Assembly: GCA_905234665.1 (NCBI GenBank)
Contig: CAJOIV010000027.1
Location: forward strand, 1-48,955
DNA from: an uncultured Bacteroidales bacterium
GTDB lineage: Bacteria > Bacteroidota > Bacteroidia > Bacteroidales > P3
Direction of reading: 5' to 3'
DNA length: 48,955 nt
Shown here piece by piece: positions 10,074 to 20,800 of the stretch. The translations under genes and the position numbers were made by a program. The notes below the pieces were generated by a model. It did no database searches, had not been told where the DNA came from, and saw only the letters and a program-made list of their open reading frames with translations. Position 1 is the stretch's first letter, and the number at the start of each line of letters is the position of its first letter.

Positions 10074-11022
10074 TCTCGGCAGCCTCCTTCTGGGCCTGGC
10101 GCTCGGCGCGGCGCGCGGCGGCCTGGGCTTTGCGCTCCTCCTGCAGCTGTTTGTACTTGGCCTTGTTGACGAACACCGACTTGCTCTTCTTGACGACGGT
10201 GGTACCCGACACGGAGGTGCGGCCGGAATGGGAGGCATCCTTCTTCATGCTGGAGGGACGTGCGACGATGACCTCGTCCTGTCCCTTGCCGTTGATGTAG
10301 TTCTCGATGGCCATGGCCATGGAGGGCGACGCCTTGGTGGGGGCGGCGATGGCCAGTTTGAGGCCCGCAGCCTTGAGGGCGGCATGGGTGGAGGTGCCAA
10401 AGGCGGCGATAAGGATGTTGGTCTCCTTGATTTTGGGGAAGTTCTTGAGGAGGGAACGCACGCCGATGGGCGAGAAGAGGCACACCATGTCGTAGTCGTC
10501 GAGATTGAACTGCTTGAGGTCGCGCGGCACGGAGGTGTAGAGGGTGGCCTTGGTGTACTTGAACTTGGCCTTGTCGAGGAGTTTGGTGTACTCGGTCTGT
10601 TTCTCGTCGGAGCAGGGGAAGAGGAACTTCTCCTCGCGGTGTTTGGACATCACGTCGATGAGGTCGGCAAAGTACTGGGTACCGAAGAAGATCTTGCGCT
10701 TACGGTACTGGATATAGTTCTGGAGGTAGAGGGCGATGGCCTCGGAGGAGCAGAAGTACTTCATGCTGTCGGGGATAACCTCGCGGAGTTCCTTGGCCAT
10801 ACGGAAGAAATGGTCGACGGAGTTCTTGCTGTTGAAGATAACGGCGGTGTACTCGGTCAGGTGGATACGGGTTTTGCGGAATTCCGAGACGGAAAGCCCG
10901 ACGACTTCGAAAAACTTGTAAAAGGTCAGGTCAAGACCATACTTATTGACCAACGTCTTGTAGGGGGACTTCTCTAAATCGGCCGGTTCAGGCTGCGAAA
11001 TGAGGACTTTCTTGACTTTCAT
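10063..11022 (-). CDS. hemD: Uroporphyrinogen-III synthase with a basic C-terminal extension
   Basis: 319 residues. The N-terminal 250 residues look like the two-lobed uroporphyrinogen-III synthase fold: KVLISQPEP, AVIFNSKNSVDHFF, FPCSDEK, CLFSPIGVRSLLKNFP and IAAFGTSTHAALKAAGLKL. The enzyme closes hydroxymethylbilane into the asymmetric ring used for haem, sirohaem and corrinoids. After residue 250 there is an Ala/Lys/Arg/Gln-rich tail of about 70 residues (KYKQLQEERKAQAAARRAERQAQ...), probably a charged helix; it is not part of the catalytic fold and has no role I can name. The order DUF4271 - hemD - rnpA - yidD is typical of Bacteroidales. It follows the DUF4271 gene by 30 bases. Confidence 0.85.
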   Translation of the reverse strand: MKVKKVLISQPEPADLEKSPYKTLVNKYGLDLTFYKFFEVVGLSVSEFRKTRIHLTEYTAVIFNSKNSVDHFFRMAKELREVIPDSMKYFCSSEAIALYLQNYIQYRKRKIFFGTQYFADLIDVMSKHREEKFLFPCSDEKQTEYTKLLDKAKFKYTKATLYTSVPRDLKQFNLDDYDMVCLFSPIGVRSLLKNFPKIKETNILIAAFGTSTHAALKAAGLKLAIAAPTKASPSMAMAIENYINGKGQDEVIVARPSSMKKDASHSGRTSVSGTTVVKKSKSVFVNKAKYKQLQEERKAQAAARRAERQAQKEAAESAK

Positions 11023-11052
11023 GCAAACTGATTAATACTTCAAATACCTTCT

Positions 11053-11880
11053 TTACCAGGAAATTGCGCCGTGTGCGAGCACTATAATCGGGACAATTTC
11101 CAGGGTGCAAAGATAATAAAATAAATACAATTTGGGACTTTTTGCATGTGTTAAAATTAGTTGTACCCCGCGGACGAACCTCATGACGGCAAGTATACCA
11201 ACGATTCCAACCAGGATGTAGAAAAAGATTCCGCCAAGGGGTCCGGTGAAGCAGACGAAGAATGCCAGGGCGGTGGCCACGATGCCGTAGGCGAGGTGGT
11301 AGACATAGTTGCTGGTGAGATAGAGATGCATGGCCTCGCTATTGAGGAAGGCCTCGCCGACGAAGCGGTAGATGCCGTTGCGGAGATAGTAGATGGCGCA
11401 GGCGGCGGCGTAGATGACGAGAAAATTGACAATTGAGAGGGGGGAGGTGGCGGGCATCAGCACTTTGCTGGCCACGAGGCAGACGGGGAAGAGCATGATG
11501 AGGGCTATGGGTGCCTGGGTGATGGCGCGGGTGAGGTTGGCCTCGCGCAGGACGCGCGCCATGGCCCGCTCGCTGACAAGGGACTGCAGCAGGTCGAGGA
11601 GGCGCAGCTGTTTGGCACGCAGGAAGAGGCAGAGGAAAAGGAGAGCCAGGGCGATGCCGCCAAGGTACCATCCAGGGGTGCCGTCGTGGCCCACGGCCAT
11701 CTCCGACTCGTGGCGCACAGGAAGCAGGTGGTGGGTGAAGAGGCTCTTGCGCGGGACGGGCTCGGCATGGTCCTGCGGGACAAAGGCCGAGTCGTAGAGG
11801 CAGTTGACCTGCACCGTGGTCGCGAGGGCGTCACTGTCGACCCATGGGATATAGGGGGGTAGAGTGTCGTAGGGAGGCAT
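11053..11880 (-). CDS. DUF4271 family membrane protein
   Basis: 275 residues. After a polar N-terminal region (about 1-70) there are several hydrophobic segments: YLGGIALALLFLCLFLRA, LIMLFPVCLVASKVLM, IVNFLVIYAAACAIYYL, LAYGIVATALAFFVCF, GIFFYILVGIVGILAVM and a C-terminal LYLFYYLCTLEIVPIIVLAHG. Both topology and position beside hemD match the DUF4271 family of Bacteroidetes, whose function is not established. The segment LSIVNFLVIYA contains an AATTGTCA-type unit (11423-11437). The gene starts 31 bases after the C25 peptidase stop, in the same direction, with an AATTCTCA array in between. Confidence 0.8.
   Translation of the reverse strand: MPPYDTLPPYIPWVDSDALATTVQVNCLYDSAFVPQDHAEPVPRKSLFTHHLLPVRHESEMAVGHDGTPGWYLGGIALALLFLCLFLRAKQLRLLDLLQSLVSERAMARVLREANLTRAITQAPIALIMLFPVCLVASKVLMPATSPLSIVNFLVIYAAACAIYYLRNGIYRFVGEAFLNSEAMHLYLTSNYVYHLAYGIVATALAFFVCFTGPLGGIFFYILVGIVGILAVMRFVRGVQLILTHAKSPKLYLFYYLCTLEIVPIIVLAHGAISW
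11423..11437 (-). repeat. AATTGTCA-type repeat unit in the DUF4271 gene
   Basis: A two-unit fragment (AATTGACAATTGAG on the plus strand) falls in a membrane-segment coding region, in frame as SIVNF. It could be chance, since Ile/Val/Asn codons favour it, but it matches the family unit exactly. Confidence 0.35.
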
Positions 11881-11886
11881 CTTCTT

Positions 11887-11913
11887 TGAGTTGAGAATTG
11901 AGAATTGAGAATT
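11887..11913 (-). repeat. AATTCTCA tandem array between the C25 and DUF4271 genes
   Basis: Four units of the 7-bp repeat (read on the minus strand as AATTCTCAATTCTCAATTCTC...) fill almost the whole 31-base gap and run into the C25 stop codon. It is the purest copy of the family in the window. Confidence 0.75.
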
Positions 11914-14662
11914 ATTGGCCTGTCACGATGAATTTGGTGAAGTGAGGGTGGGTGCCGGCTGCTCGGACCACGAGCCAATAGACCCCTGCGGGAAGATGGC
12001 GGGTGGACCAGCGGGCTGTGCCGCCCACGGCGAACCGCCCGACGCAGCGGCCCACGACATCAACAACTTCCACCTGGGCCGGGCCGGGATAGCGGACGGT
12101 GAGGAGGCCGGACACGGGATTGGGGAAAATTGAGAGTTGAGCGTTGAGAATTGGGAATTGGCTGATGCCAGTGGTGTCGTGGCTGCCGGACGCGGGGTTG
12201 CCGTAGGGGGCGGCCCAACGGCAGAGGGGGAAACGGATGTTGTCGAGGCGGGCGCAGTCGTCGCGCTCGCTGATGCTGCCGTCTTTGGCATAGTGCCATT
12301 CGAGCAGGTGGCGACCTGCGGAGAGGGGCCATGCGTAGCGCTGCCAACCCGTGGAGCCGCTCCAATAGCCCTGCCGGCGGCCGTCGACATAGAAATTGAG
12401 CCAGTCGGAGGCTTCGCTGGAGACATTGTAGAGGAATGTCACGCTGTCGGCCTCGAGCACGTCGATGGCAATGGCGAGGGTGGACTTCATGCCATGGGGC
12501 AGCAAGGGATTGGAACGGAGTGCGTAGCGTCCCTGCGGGGCGAGGGTGTCGAGCTGCCAGGGGTAGGCGACGGGGAGCTGCCAGGGGTAGTTGTCGAGGG
12601 TGCCGTCCTCGAAGGTCTCGACGGCACGGAAGCCCTGGAGCCAGAAGTGGTCCTCCTCCTGTCCACAGGAGGAAAACAGGGCAAGACTCACCTCGGCGCG
12701 GAAGGCGGTGTCGAGGGTGAAGGGGAAGCGGGCCTGCCGGACGGCGACGGCTGTGGCGCGGCGGCCATTGACCCAAGCCACGAGGGAGTCGGCAGGCGGT
12801 GTGAGGGTTACGGCGATGAGGTACTCCCTGTCGGGGAGGAGGATGGAGGCGGGGAGGCTGTCGGCCGTGAGGAGGCTGACGGCGGCCACCCGGGGACAGT
12901 CGGCCACGGCCTCGAAGGCCACGGCGAGAGAGGAGCAAGAGGTGTCGGCACAGGCCGTCAGGAGGCCTTCGACCCCACGTCCACGCCACCCGTCGCGCAA
13001 GGGGAAGAGGGTGTCGCGCCGACCCGAAACGGGGATGGTGCCAGGCAGGAGGGCCGTATCGGCCAGGCCTTCTATTTCAAGGACAAGGCGGGCGTCGGCG
13101 GCAGGCTGCAGGCCCACGTTGGAGAGGGCGACATGCAGGGAGGGGCCATCGACCCAGTAGTCTGTCACCGCCAGGCATGCGCCGCCGGGGCGGGAGGGGC
13201 AACAGTCCACTCGCGACGGCCGTCCATGGGGACGCACCGCAGTGATTCTCACGCTGTCGTATGCCAGGGCGGTATGGAGGGCGATGGTGGCGAGGCCGGA
13301 GCTGTCGGCCAGGGTGGTACCGAGGAGGGAGCTGTCGGTGGTGACGCTGACGCGGGAATAGGGCAGCGTATTGATGCTGAGGCGCGTGGCACCTGCCTCG
13401 ACGGGTGTGGCGGGTGCGAGCCAGAGGGAGTCCTGCGGGCCGAGGATGGGGACCAGGGAGGGGTCGCCCAGAAGGCAGTAGGCCTCCCAGTAGAAGGCGT
13501 CGAAGACAGACCCTACGAGGGTCACCGCGCGGCAGCCGTTGTAGAGCATCGCGCCGAGGGTGAGAGGGGCGGCGGCGTAGGGTGCCGCGGGGGAAGAGAG
13601 CAGGGTGTCGAAAGCGCCGGGGAGGCCTGTGACGGAGGGTGTGGCGACGGGCGGGTGCTTAGCCCCCACAGCCCAGTAGTAGTCCTCGTTCCAGAGGGTC
13701 TCGTTGGTGGCGCCGATGACCCCCACGACGCTCTGGCTATTGCGGAGCATCTGCTCGCCGAAGCAGGTGGCGCTGAAGGCGTTGGTGAGGCAGCAGTTGT
13801 TGACCATCACGGCGGGGGCGAAGCCTGCGAGGGTGTCGGCCATAGGGGCGGTGAGCACAGGGTCGCTCCAGCCGCTGCGGAGGCCGTGGCCGGTGTAGCT
13901 CACCAGGGCGTAGGGGCTGTGCAGAAGAGTGACTAAAGAGGTGGAGGTGTCGAGGCAAGTGACGGGTTCGAGGGCGGGGTTGCGTGCCAAGGAGAGGCGG
14001 CGCAGGTAGTCGACCTGTCCACTCGTGGTGGTGGGTGCGGGGTCGCGCTCCTCGCGGCCTGCCACCAGCAAGAGGCGCTGGGAGGCGGGCGAGTGGCGTC
14101 CCTGTTCGTAGGCCACAATCTTCTCCACCACGTGACGGAGTTCGAGGCTGTCGGCCACTGAGAGGCGTCCCACGAGGGCCTCGGGGAGGTAGTCGCCCGT
14201 GTACTCGCCATAGTAGAGGTCGGTGGTCGTGGCAGCAAGCCCTTCAGGGGTATGGCGGCCGATGAAGGCCTGTATCCTGTCGACATCGCCCACGAGGAGC
14301 ACGTAGCGTTGCGGCGGCCTGAGGGGGGACCCTGCCTGCCAACGTGCCATGAGACGGGCGCGGAGCGTGTCGCGCTGGCGTGTCTCGGCATCCATCCATT
14401 CGACGCGGAACCCTTGTTCCCGTTTGCATTGCAGCAGGGGTTCCAGGGTGGCGCGCCATTCGGGTGGCGAGAGCACGAGGTAGGTGCCTGCCGTGGGGTC
14501 GCCGTCAAAGGTTTTGGCGGGAGAGAAGACAGCCTGCCGCCGCGGCACAGCCGTGACCGGTGTGCCCGACTTGGTGAGTGCCGACTGGCCCGCCCCGGTG
14601 AAGGGCAGACAGAGTATGCCGCACAGCAAGATACGCCGCGCTATGGTGCTAAAGTGACCCAT
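11912..14662 (-). CDS. Gingipain-like C25 cysteine peptidase with T9SS sorting domain
   Basis: 916 residues with an N-terminal signal region (RRILLCGILCLPFTGAGQS). The C25 peptidase domain spans roughly residues 60-400, with the catalytic His259 in SYTGHG and Cys290 or Cys291 in MVNNCCLTNAFS. A beta-sandwich region follows, then a jelly-roll-like region (LPHGMKSTLAIAIDVLEADSVTFLYNVSSE...) and the type IX sorting domain (IFPNPVSGLLTVRY...LPAGVYWLVV...FTKFIV) at residues about 840-916. It should be exported through the outer membrane by T9SS and degrade proteins at the cell surface or act in the PorU-like sortase role; the CTD favours cargo over sortase. A TATCTTTG -7 box at 14674-14681 sits so close to the ATG that the leader would be only about five bases. 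Confidence 0.88.
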   Translation of the reverse strand: MGHFSTIARRILLCGILCLPFTGAGQSALTKSGTPVTAVPRRQAVFSPAKTFDGDPTAGTYLVLSPPEWRATLEPLLQCKREQGFRVEWMDAETRQRDTLRARLMARWQAGSPLRPPQRYVLLVGDVDRIQAFIGRHTPEGLAATTTDLYYGEYTGDYLPEALVGRLSVADSLELRHVVEKIVAYEQGRHSPASQRLLLVAGREERDPAPTTTSGQVDYLRRLSLARNPALEPVTCLDTSTSLVTLLHSPYALVSYTGHGLRSGWSDPVLTAPMADTLAGFAPAVMVNNCCLTNAFSATCFGEQMLRNSQSVVGVIGATNETLWNEDYYWAVGAKHPPVATPSVTGLPGAFDTLLSSPAAPYAAAPLTLGAMLYNGCRAVTLVGSVFDAFYWEAYCLLGDPSLVPILGPQDSLWLAPATPVEAGATRLSINTLPYSRVSVTTDSSLLGTTLADSSGLATIALHTALAYDSVRITAVRPHGRPSRVDCCPSRPGGACLAVTDYWVDGPSLHVALSNVGLQPAADARLVLEIEGLADTALLPGTIPVSGRRDTLFPLRDGWRGRGVEGLLTACADTSCSSLAVAFEAVADCPRVAAVSLLTADSLPASILLPDREYLIAVTLTPPADSLVAWVNGRRATAVAVRQARFPFTLDTAFRAEVSLALFSSCGQEEDHFWLQGFRAVETFEDGTLDNYPWQLPVAYPWQLDTLAPQGRYALRSNPLLPHGMKSTLAIAIDVLEADSVTFLYNVSSEASDWLNFYVDGRRQGYWSGSTGWQRYAWPLSAGRHLLEWHYAKDGSISERDDCARLDNIRFPLCRWAAPYGNPASGSHDTTGISQFPILNAQLSIFPNPVSGLLTVRYPGPAQVEVVDVVGRCVGRFAVGGTARWSTRHLPAGVYWLVVRAAGTHPHFTKFIVTGQ
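12127..12160 (-). repeat. AATTCTCA-type array in the C25 linker before the sorting domain
   Basis: Four to five degenerate 7-bp units, in frame, encode SQFPILNAQLSIF directly upstream of the conserved PNPVSG start of the sorting domain. In the 5596-6947 gene the same repeat family is also found in the sorting-domain region. Confidence 0.65.
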
Positions 14663-14673
14663 ATTTCAGGCTG

Positions 14674-14681
14674 CAAAGATA
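14674..14681 (-). promoter_or_regulatory. -7 box for the C25 peptidase gene
   Basis: TATCTTTG on the minus strand, 12 bases upstream of the ATG. I see no TTTG at the expected -33 position. The implied mRNA leader is about five bases, close to leaderless. Confidence 0.5.
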
Positions 14682-14844
14682 CTAAAAAAACCTTGTTCCA
14701 CGAGAAAAAAAACATGTTTTGGGGTGGAGGAGGCCCATGGGGAGGATATTTTTTTGCATAGACATCACACTATGGTACAAACCGTTAGGCACCCCGGCAA
14801 CAATATTTTCCCCATCAAAGGCTTTTTATTCCAGAATAAAGCCG

Positions 14845-14852
14845 TATATTTG
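14845..14852 (+). promoter_or_regulatory. -7 box for the large fibronectin-III protein gene
   Basis: TATATTTG with a T-rich -33 region (TTTTT at 14823-14827) and about the right spacing. It lies about 43 bases upstream of the ATG at 14895. Confidence 0.6.
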
Positions 14853-14894
14853 CATATTCTATTCGCCCGCATAAACACACAAAAAAAACACAAT

Positions 14895-17800
14895 ATGAAA
14901 AGAACTATCACCAAAATGTTCGGACTGGCCGCGGCCCTGCTGCTGCCGTTGATGACACAAGCGCAAAGCGTGGACTACAGATGTTCCTTCGAGAATGATT
15001 CCGACACCATCGGATGGACACGGGTCAACAGTTCAACTGCCAACAAGTGGTACATAAACTCTGCTGTCGCGGCAACAGGAAGCAATTCGATGTACATCTC
15101 GGCCGACTATGGAGCAACCAACACCTACGATGTCAGTAGCTCCAGCGTGAGCTACGCCTATCAGAGTTTCTGGTTTGACTCGGGCGAGTACTACATCAGC
15201 TATGACTGGCGCTGCTATGGCGAGAGCTCTTACGACTATATACGTGTCTTCCTGGCACCCTCCGATGCCACCTTCCAGGCCGACATCCTCCCGAACGGGA
15301 GCACAAGTTCCAGTGGCTTCACCACGACCGTGCCCGCCGGATGGATTTGCCTGAACGGGACTCGCCAGCTGAACGGGACCAGCTCGTGGCAGAACTTCAC
15401 CACGACGTTCTCCGTCAGCCAATCCGACACCTTCCACCTGGTGTTCCTCTGGGCAAGTGACCCCAGCGCCGGCTCGCAGCCCGCCGGCGGCATCGACAAC
15501 ATCCGCATGGCGGAGATTCTCTGTCACAACACGATGATTCCGACAATCAGCAATGTGACCGACTCGTCGTTCTTCCTCTCGTGGGTGGACACCAGCGATG
15601 CCTACCAGTGGTACGTGGAGATAGACAGCGCCGGCCAGTCGCAAGGCACAGGCATGATGATTGTCACCAGCGACACCTCCTACCTCTTCACCGACCTCAC
15701 GCCCAACACCACCTACCATCTCCATCTCGCCACCGACTGCAACGGCGACACGAGTATCTGGATGCACCTGACCGTGAAGACCAACTGCACCGGGCTCACC
15801 CTCCTGCCCCTGACCGAGAATTTCGAGGCCTACAACTCAGGCGGTGTCAACAACACCAGTTTTATCGACTGCTGGGGACACGTGAACAACTATAGCAGCT
15901 ATACGTTCGGCTATCCTTATATCACAAACAGCACAACGGCTTCACACAATGGCGGCAGCAAAGGACTCTATTGGTATTCCTATGGCGACGCAGGCCCTTA
16001 CAAAGGAGTCATCCTGCCCGCCGTGGACAACACCATCTATCCTATCGACACCCTGCAGGTCTCTTTCTGGGCCAAATCCACATCGGCTTCCTACCGCCCC
16101 GTGTTTGTGGTGGGCGTGATACCCAATGCCAATGACATAAGCACCTTCGTCCCCGTCCAGACCGTGACCATCACCTCCGGCACCGAGTGGACGCATGTGA
16201 CAGTGCCGTTCACCTCCTACACCGGCCCCCAGGGAAGAATCGCCGTGCTGGCCCCCGTGAGCTCCAGCACCTGGTACGCCTACACCGATGAGTTCGTCGT
16301 CGAGCCCGTCCCCGCCTGCCCCTCCATCGATGATGTGACGGTCGAAACCGTCGGCTCGGGCAGCGCCTTCCTCTCGTGGACAGCCATCGGCTCGGACAAC
16401 GTCATCGCCAGCTACACCGTTTCCTACGACACCTTGGGCGCCACCAGTTTCGACAATACCGAGACCGTCACCTCTTCGACCATCATGCTGACGGGGCTTG
16501 AGGCCAACACCGACTACAAGGTGCGCGTGCAGGCCACCTGCAACAACGACAGCACCGGCATGTGGGCCGAGACCACGTTCCACACCCGCACACTGCCCTG
16601 CCTGGTGGCCGACACTACCGGCACCGACACTGTCTCACTGTACACTGGCACCAGCACCGCCACTGGCGTTTTCATCAACAGTTCATGGGGCAACACCTTC
16701 AGCGAGGCCATCTACACTGCCGCCGAGTTAACGGCAGCAGGCCTCTCGGCCGGCAATATCACAGGCATCCGTCTGGGCTATTCGGCCACCAGCTCCTACA
16801 ACAAGGAACTGACCATCTACATGGCCAACACCTCCCTCTCCTCCCTCACGTCGACTGCCAGCATGGTCAACCCCTCGACCATGACCAGGGTCCTCAACCC
16901 CGTCGTGCGTCCCAGCGGCTCGCCCTCCGGATGGGTCTACTACACGTTCGACACCCCCTTCGTCTGGGATGGCACAAGCAACATTATCATGGCCACCTTC
17001 TACAACCAGTCGGGCAGCAGCCAGTCCAGCACCGGCCACTACAGCTATTGCACCAGCACCGGCCGCACCGGCTCCGCCATCTATAAGTATAAAGACAGCA
17101 ACCCCTTCACGCTGAGCGACTGTATGTCCACCGGCAACTCCGGCTCGGCCTCGTCCTACGTGCCCAGCATCTCGTGGATTAAGTTCGCCTGCGCTGTGGA
17201 GAGCCCCTGTGCAGCCCCCATGGTGCGGCTGACCCGCGTCGAACTCGACACGGTATCCCTGGTCTGGGGTCCCGGACACGAGGAGACCTCGTGGAACATC
17301 TACTATCAGGCCGACGGCGACTCCGCGTGGACCGTCATATCCAACGTCACCGACATGTATTATGACTTCACCGGCCTCCAGCCCATGACACACTACACCG
17401 TCCACGTGGCTCCCGAATGCGGCGGCGACAGCCTCTTCTCGGTGGTTGAATTCACCACACCCTGTGTGCCCGTCACCACGTTGCCCTTCACCGAGGACTT
17501 TGAGAACTTCACCGCCTCGAGCACCTACGGCTCGCCCATCACCAACTGCTGGAACCGCATAGGGACATACACCTACAGCGGCTATCCCTATATCTCGACC
17601 AGCTACGCCCACAGCGGAATCCGTTCCCTCTACTTCTATGGCGGCGGTTCCTACATTGCATCCTTAGTCCTCCCCTATATAGACTTCCCTGCCGACTCGC
17701 TCCAGATATCCTTTGCAGCCTACAAGACCTCGGCCAACTATAACATCATGGTGGGTGTCATGACCGACCCCAACGATTTCGCCACCTTTGTTCCTGTCGA

Positions 17801-20800
17801 TACCATCAGCCCCGTGGACATCAATAGCTGGGAGATGTTCGAAGTGCCTCTCAACGCCTACACCGGCAACGGCCACCACATCGCCCTGGCCTGCGCCGGC
17901 GCCAGCACTTCTTATATGTATATCGACGACATCACCGTGGAGTACATCCCCACCTGTCCGCGCCCGCGCGACATCGTGGTACACAACATCAACACCAACA
18001 CGGCCGATGTGCGCTGGAATGCCAACGGCACCAGCTATATCGTTGAATACGGCCCCTACGGCTTCAACCATGGCGACGGCACAGAAATTACCGTCCTCGA
18101 CGACAGCACCACCCTCTACGGCCTGTTGCACTCGACCCGCTACCAAGTGTACATCAAGTCGGTGTGCGGCTCGGGCGACACCTCTTCATGGTCGTTTGCC
18201 ACCAACTTCAACTCAGCCTGTGGCATAATCGACACCCTCCCCTTCCGTGAGGAGTTCACCGACTGGGGCATCGGCACCTCGGCACGTCCCAATTGCTGGA
18301 GCATGGGTGGATACAGCAGCTATCCCTACATCCTCAACCTAAGCACCCGCGACAGTGTCTACCGCGCCCTTAACATGTACACTTATGGCGCCAACCAGGT
18401 GTATGCCTCGATGCTGCCTCTCGACAGTATCCAGTTGCCCATCAGCAACGTCCAGGTGGTCTTCACCGCCGTGGGCAACAGCAGCAGCAGCTACTCCCGC
18501 ACCTTGGTGGTGGGCGTCTGCTCACAGCAAGGCAATATGAGCACCTTCTCGCCGGTCGACACGGTGCGCCTCTCCGACATTGTCAACACCTACGAAGTCT
18601 CGTTCGACACCGTGACCACGGGTGCCAAATACGTCACTTTCGTCTCTCTCACCGAGCGGGGCCTCTATGGCAACTACGCCTACCTTATCGACGTCCAGCT
18701 GGAGGCCATCCCGCCCTGTCAGACCCCCAACCAGGTACGCGTCACCAACCTGACAGCCATCTCGGCCGACATCCAATGGAACAGCCGCAGCGGCGCCAGC
18801 CTCTGGCAGATAGAGTATGGCCCACGCGGATTTGCCCTCGGCACCGGCACCCGCGCCACTATCGCCTCCAACCCCTACACACTCACCGGCCTGAACCCCT
18901 CCTCGACCTATGATGTCTACCTCCGCAGCATCTGCGGCGTGGGCGACACCTCGAGCTGGATGCGCTCCCCTTTGCGTTTCAACACCCTCCAGCAGCCCGC
19001 CTCTGTACCTTATTTCTATGACTTCGAGAATGGCGACGAGTGGAACAACTGGCAGACCAACTCCAACATTGATGTCAACTGGTACCGCGACACCGCCGCA
19101 GGCAGTGGCGCCCAGGATGGTTCCGGACGCTTCTCTATCTATATCTCTGCCGACACTGGCGCCACCATCAGCACCAATACCGGCGCCGTCGTCAACGCTG
19201 TGGCCTACCGCGACTTCGACTTCGGCAACGACCCCAACCACAGCTATCAGATTTCGTTCCGCGCCTATGCAGGCGGCACCCCTCCCACCTCTTCCGGAAG
19301 TGTCTATGATGGACTGATGCTCCTGCATGTCAACCCCAACACCCCCGTCGAGGCAAACTCCAATCCCATCCACTCACCATGGGGCTCTGTCGACACCCTC
19401 AGCCGGTTCTTCCTTATCCATGGCAGTTCCTACTGGAACACCTATAGCACGCTCATCGACACCATCACCGGTGTCCACCGCTTCGCCCTCTACTGGTTCA
19501 ACCAGAACATAAGCGGCTTCATCGGCACCCCTGCAGCGGTCGACAATTTCTCCATTATCTCCTTTGATTGCCCGCGTCCTGCCGGCGTGAGGGCAGAGAA
19601 TGTCAGCGTCACCTCGACCGACCTCACCTGGGTGGGTCCCGACCCCGCCACCTTCAACGTCACCATCCGCAACCAGGGAGGTGCAAGCTTCTCCCTCGAC
19701 ACCATCGTCCACACCAACCGTATACACGTCACAGGCCTCAGCCCGGCCAACCGCTACACTGTCTACGTCCGCCGCGTGTGCAGTGACGAGGAGTCTTCCG
19801 CCAGTTCGGTATTGTACACCTTCATGACCCTCATCTGCAACGACGCCACCCTCGTGACCCTCGAGACCCCCAACGCCGTCACTTCCAACTACCTGCCCAT
19901 CTCCACTGGTACAAACTACTGCTACTCGCAACAATTGGTTATGGCCAGCGAAATTGCAGGCGGTGGTGAAATCTCGGCTATCAGTTTCCGTTACTCGGGC
20001 ACCGCTGCGATGAACGAGCACACCAACTGCACCATCTCCATGGGCCATACCAACAAGACCGCCTTCAGCACCGACTTTGTCAACCCCGACAGTATGACCG
20101 TCGTCTACGTGGGTTCCGTCCGTTCTGAAGAGGGCTGGGGACGTATCATTCTCCATACCCCATTCGTCTACAATGGCGCCGACAACCTTGTCATCGGCAT
20201 CGAGGACAACAGCGGCCGCCACTCCACATCCAGCTATTACCAAAACTTCGCCGTCGACCAGCTCATGTCGCCCATGTCTGTTTGCTACTATAGCGACACC
20301 AACATCACGGTCACCAGAACCGGCCTCATCAACTTCACTGGCCGTCGCCACACCTACAACGAGCGCAACCAGATGCTTATCGAAGTGTGCCCGTCCAACC
20401 CCTGCACGCCTCCTTCGCTGCGCACACCCCTTGTCCGCAGTAACAATGTCACCCTCCGTTGGCAGAACACCGCCGAGCGCTACGCTGTCTCCTACCGTCC
20501 CGAAACCACCTCGTCGTGGGCTGCCGACCAGATTATCGTCACCGAGAACCGCTACACCATCACTAACGTCACACCCCACACCAACTATGTGTACCGCGTG
20601 CGCCAGTACTGCGACACCACGGGCGTTTCCAACTGGGCCTACGGCTACTTCGACAGCGACAATATCCCCTGCCTGCCTCCCGAGGACCTGCGCGTCAACA
20701 GTGTCACCAACAGAAGAGTCTCGCTGGCTTGGACTCCGGCTGAGAACAATGTCAGCTACCACGTCCATGTCTTCAACACCGCCTTCGACCAAATCGACAC

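Noticed and set aside
11109..11116. TATCTTTG on the minus strand upstream of hemD, looking like a -7 promoter box
   Set aside because: It lies inside the DUF4271 coding region, where it encodes Tyr-Leu-Cys codons of a membrane segment, and no TTTG sits at the -33 position. Coincidence is more likely than a promoter.
12137..13936. Long plus-strand reading frame of about 600 codons opposite the C25 gene
   Set aside because: The C25 peptidase on the minus strand has catalytic motifs, signal peptide and sorting domain. The opposite frame is low-complexity (Gly/Glu/Val-rich) and has no domain.
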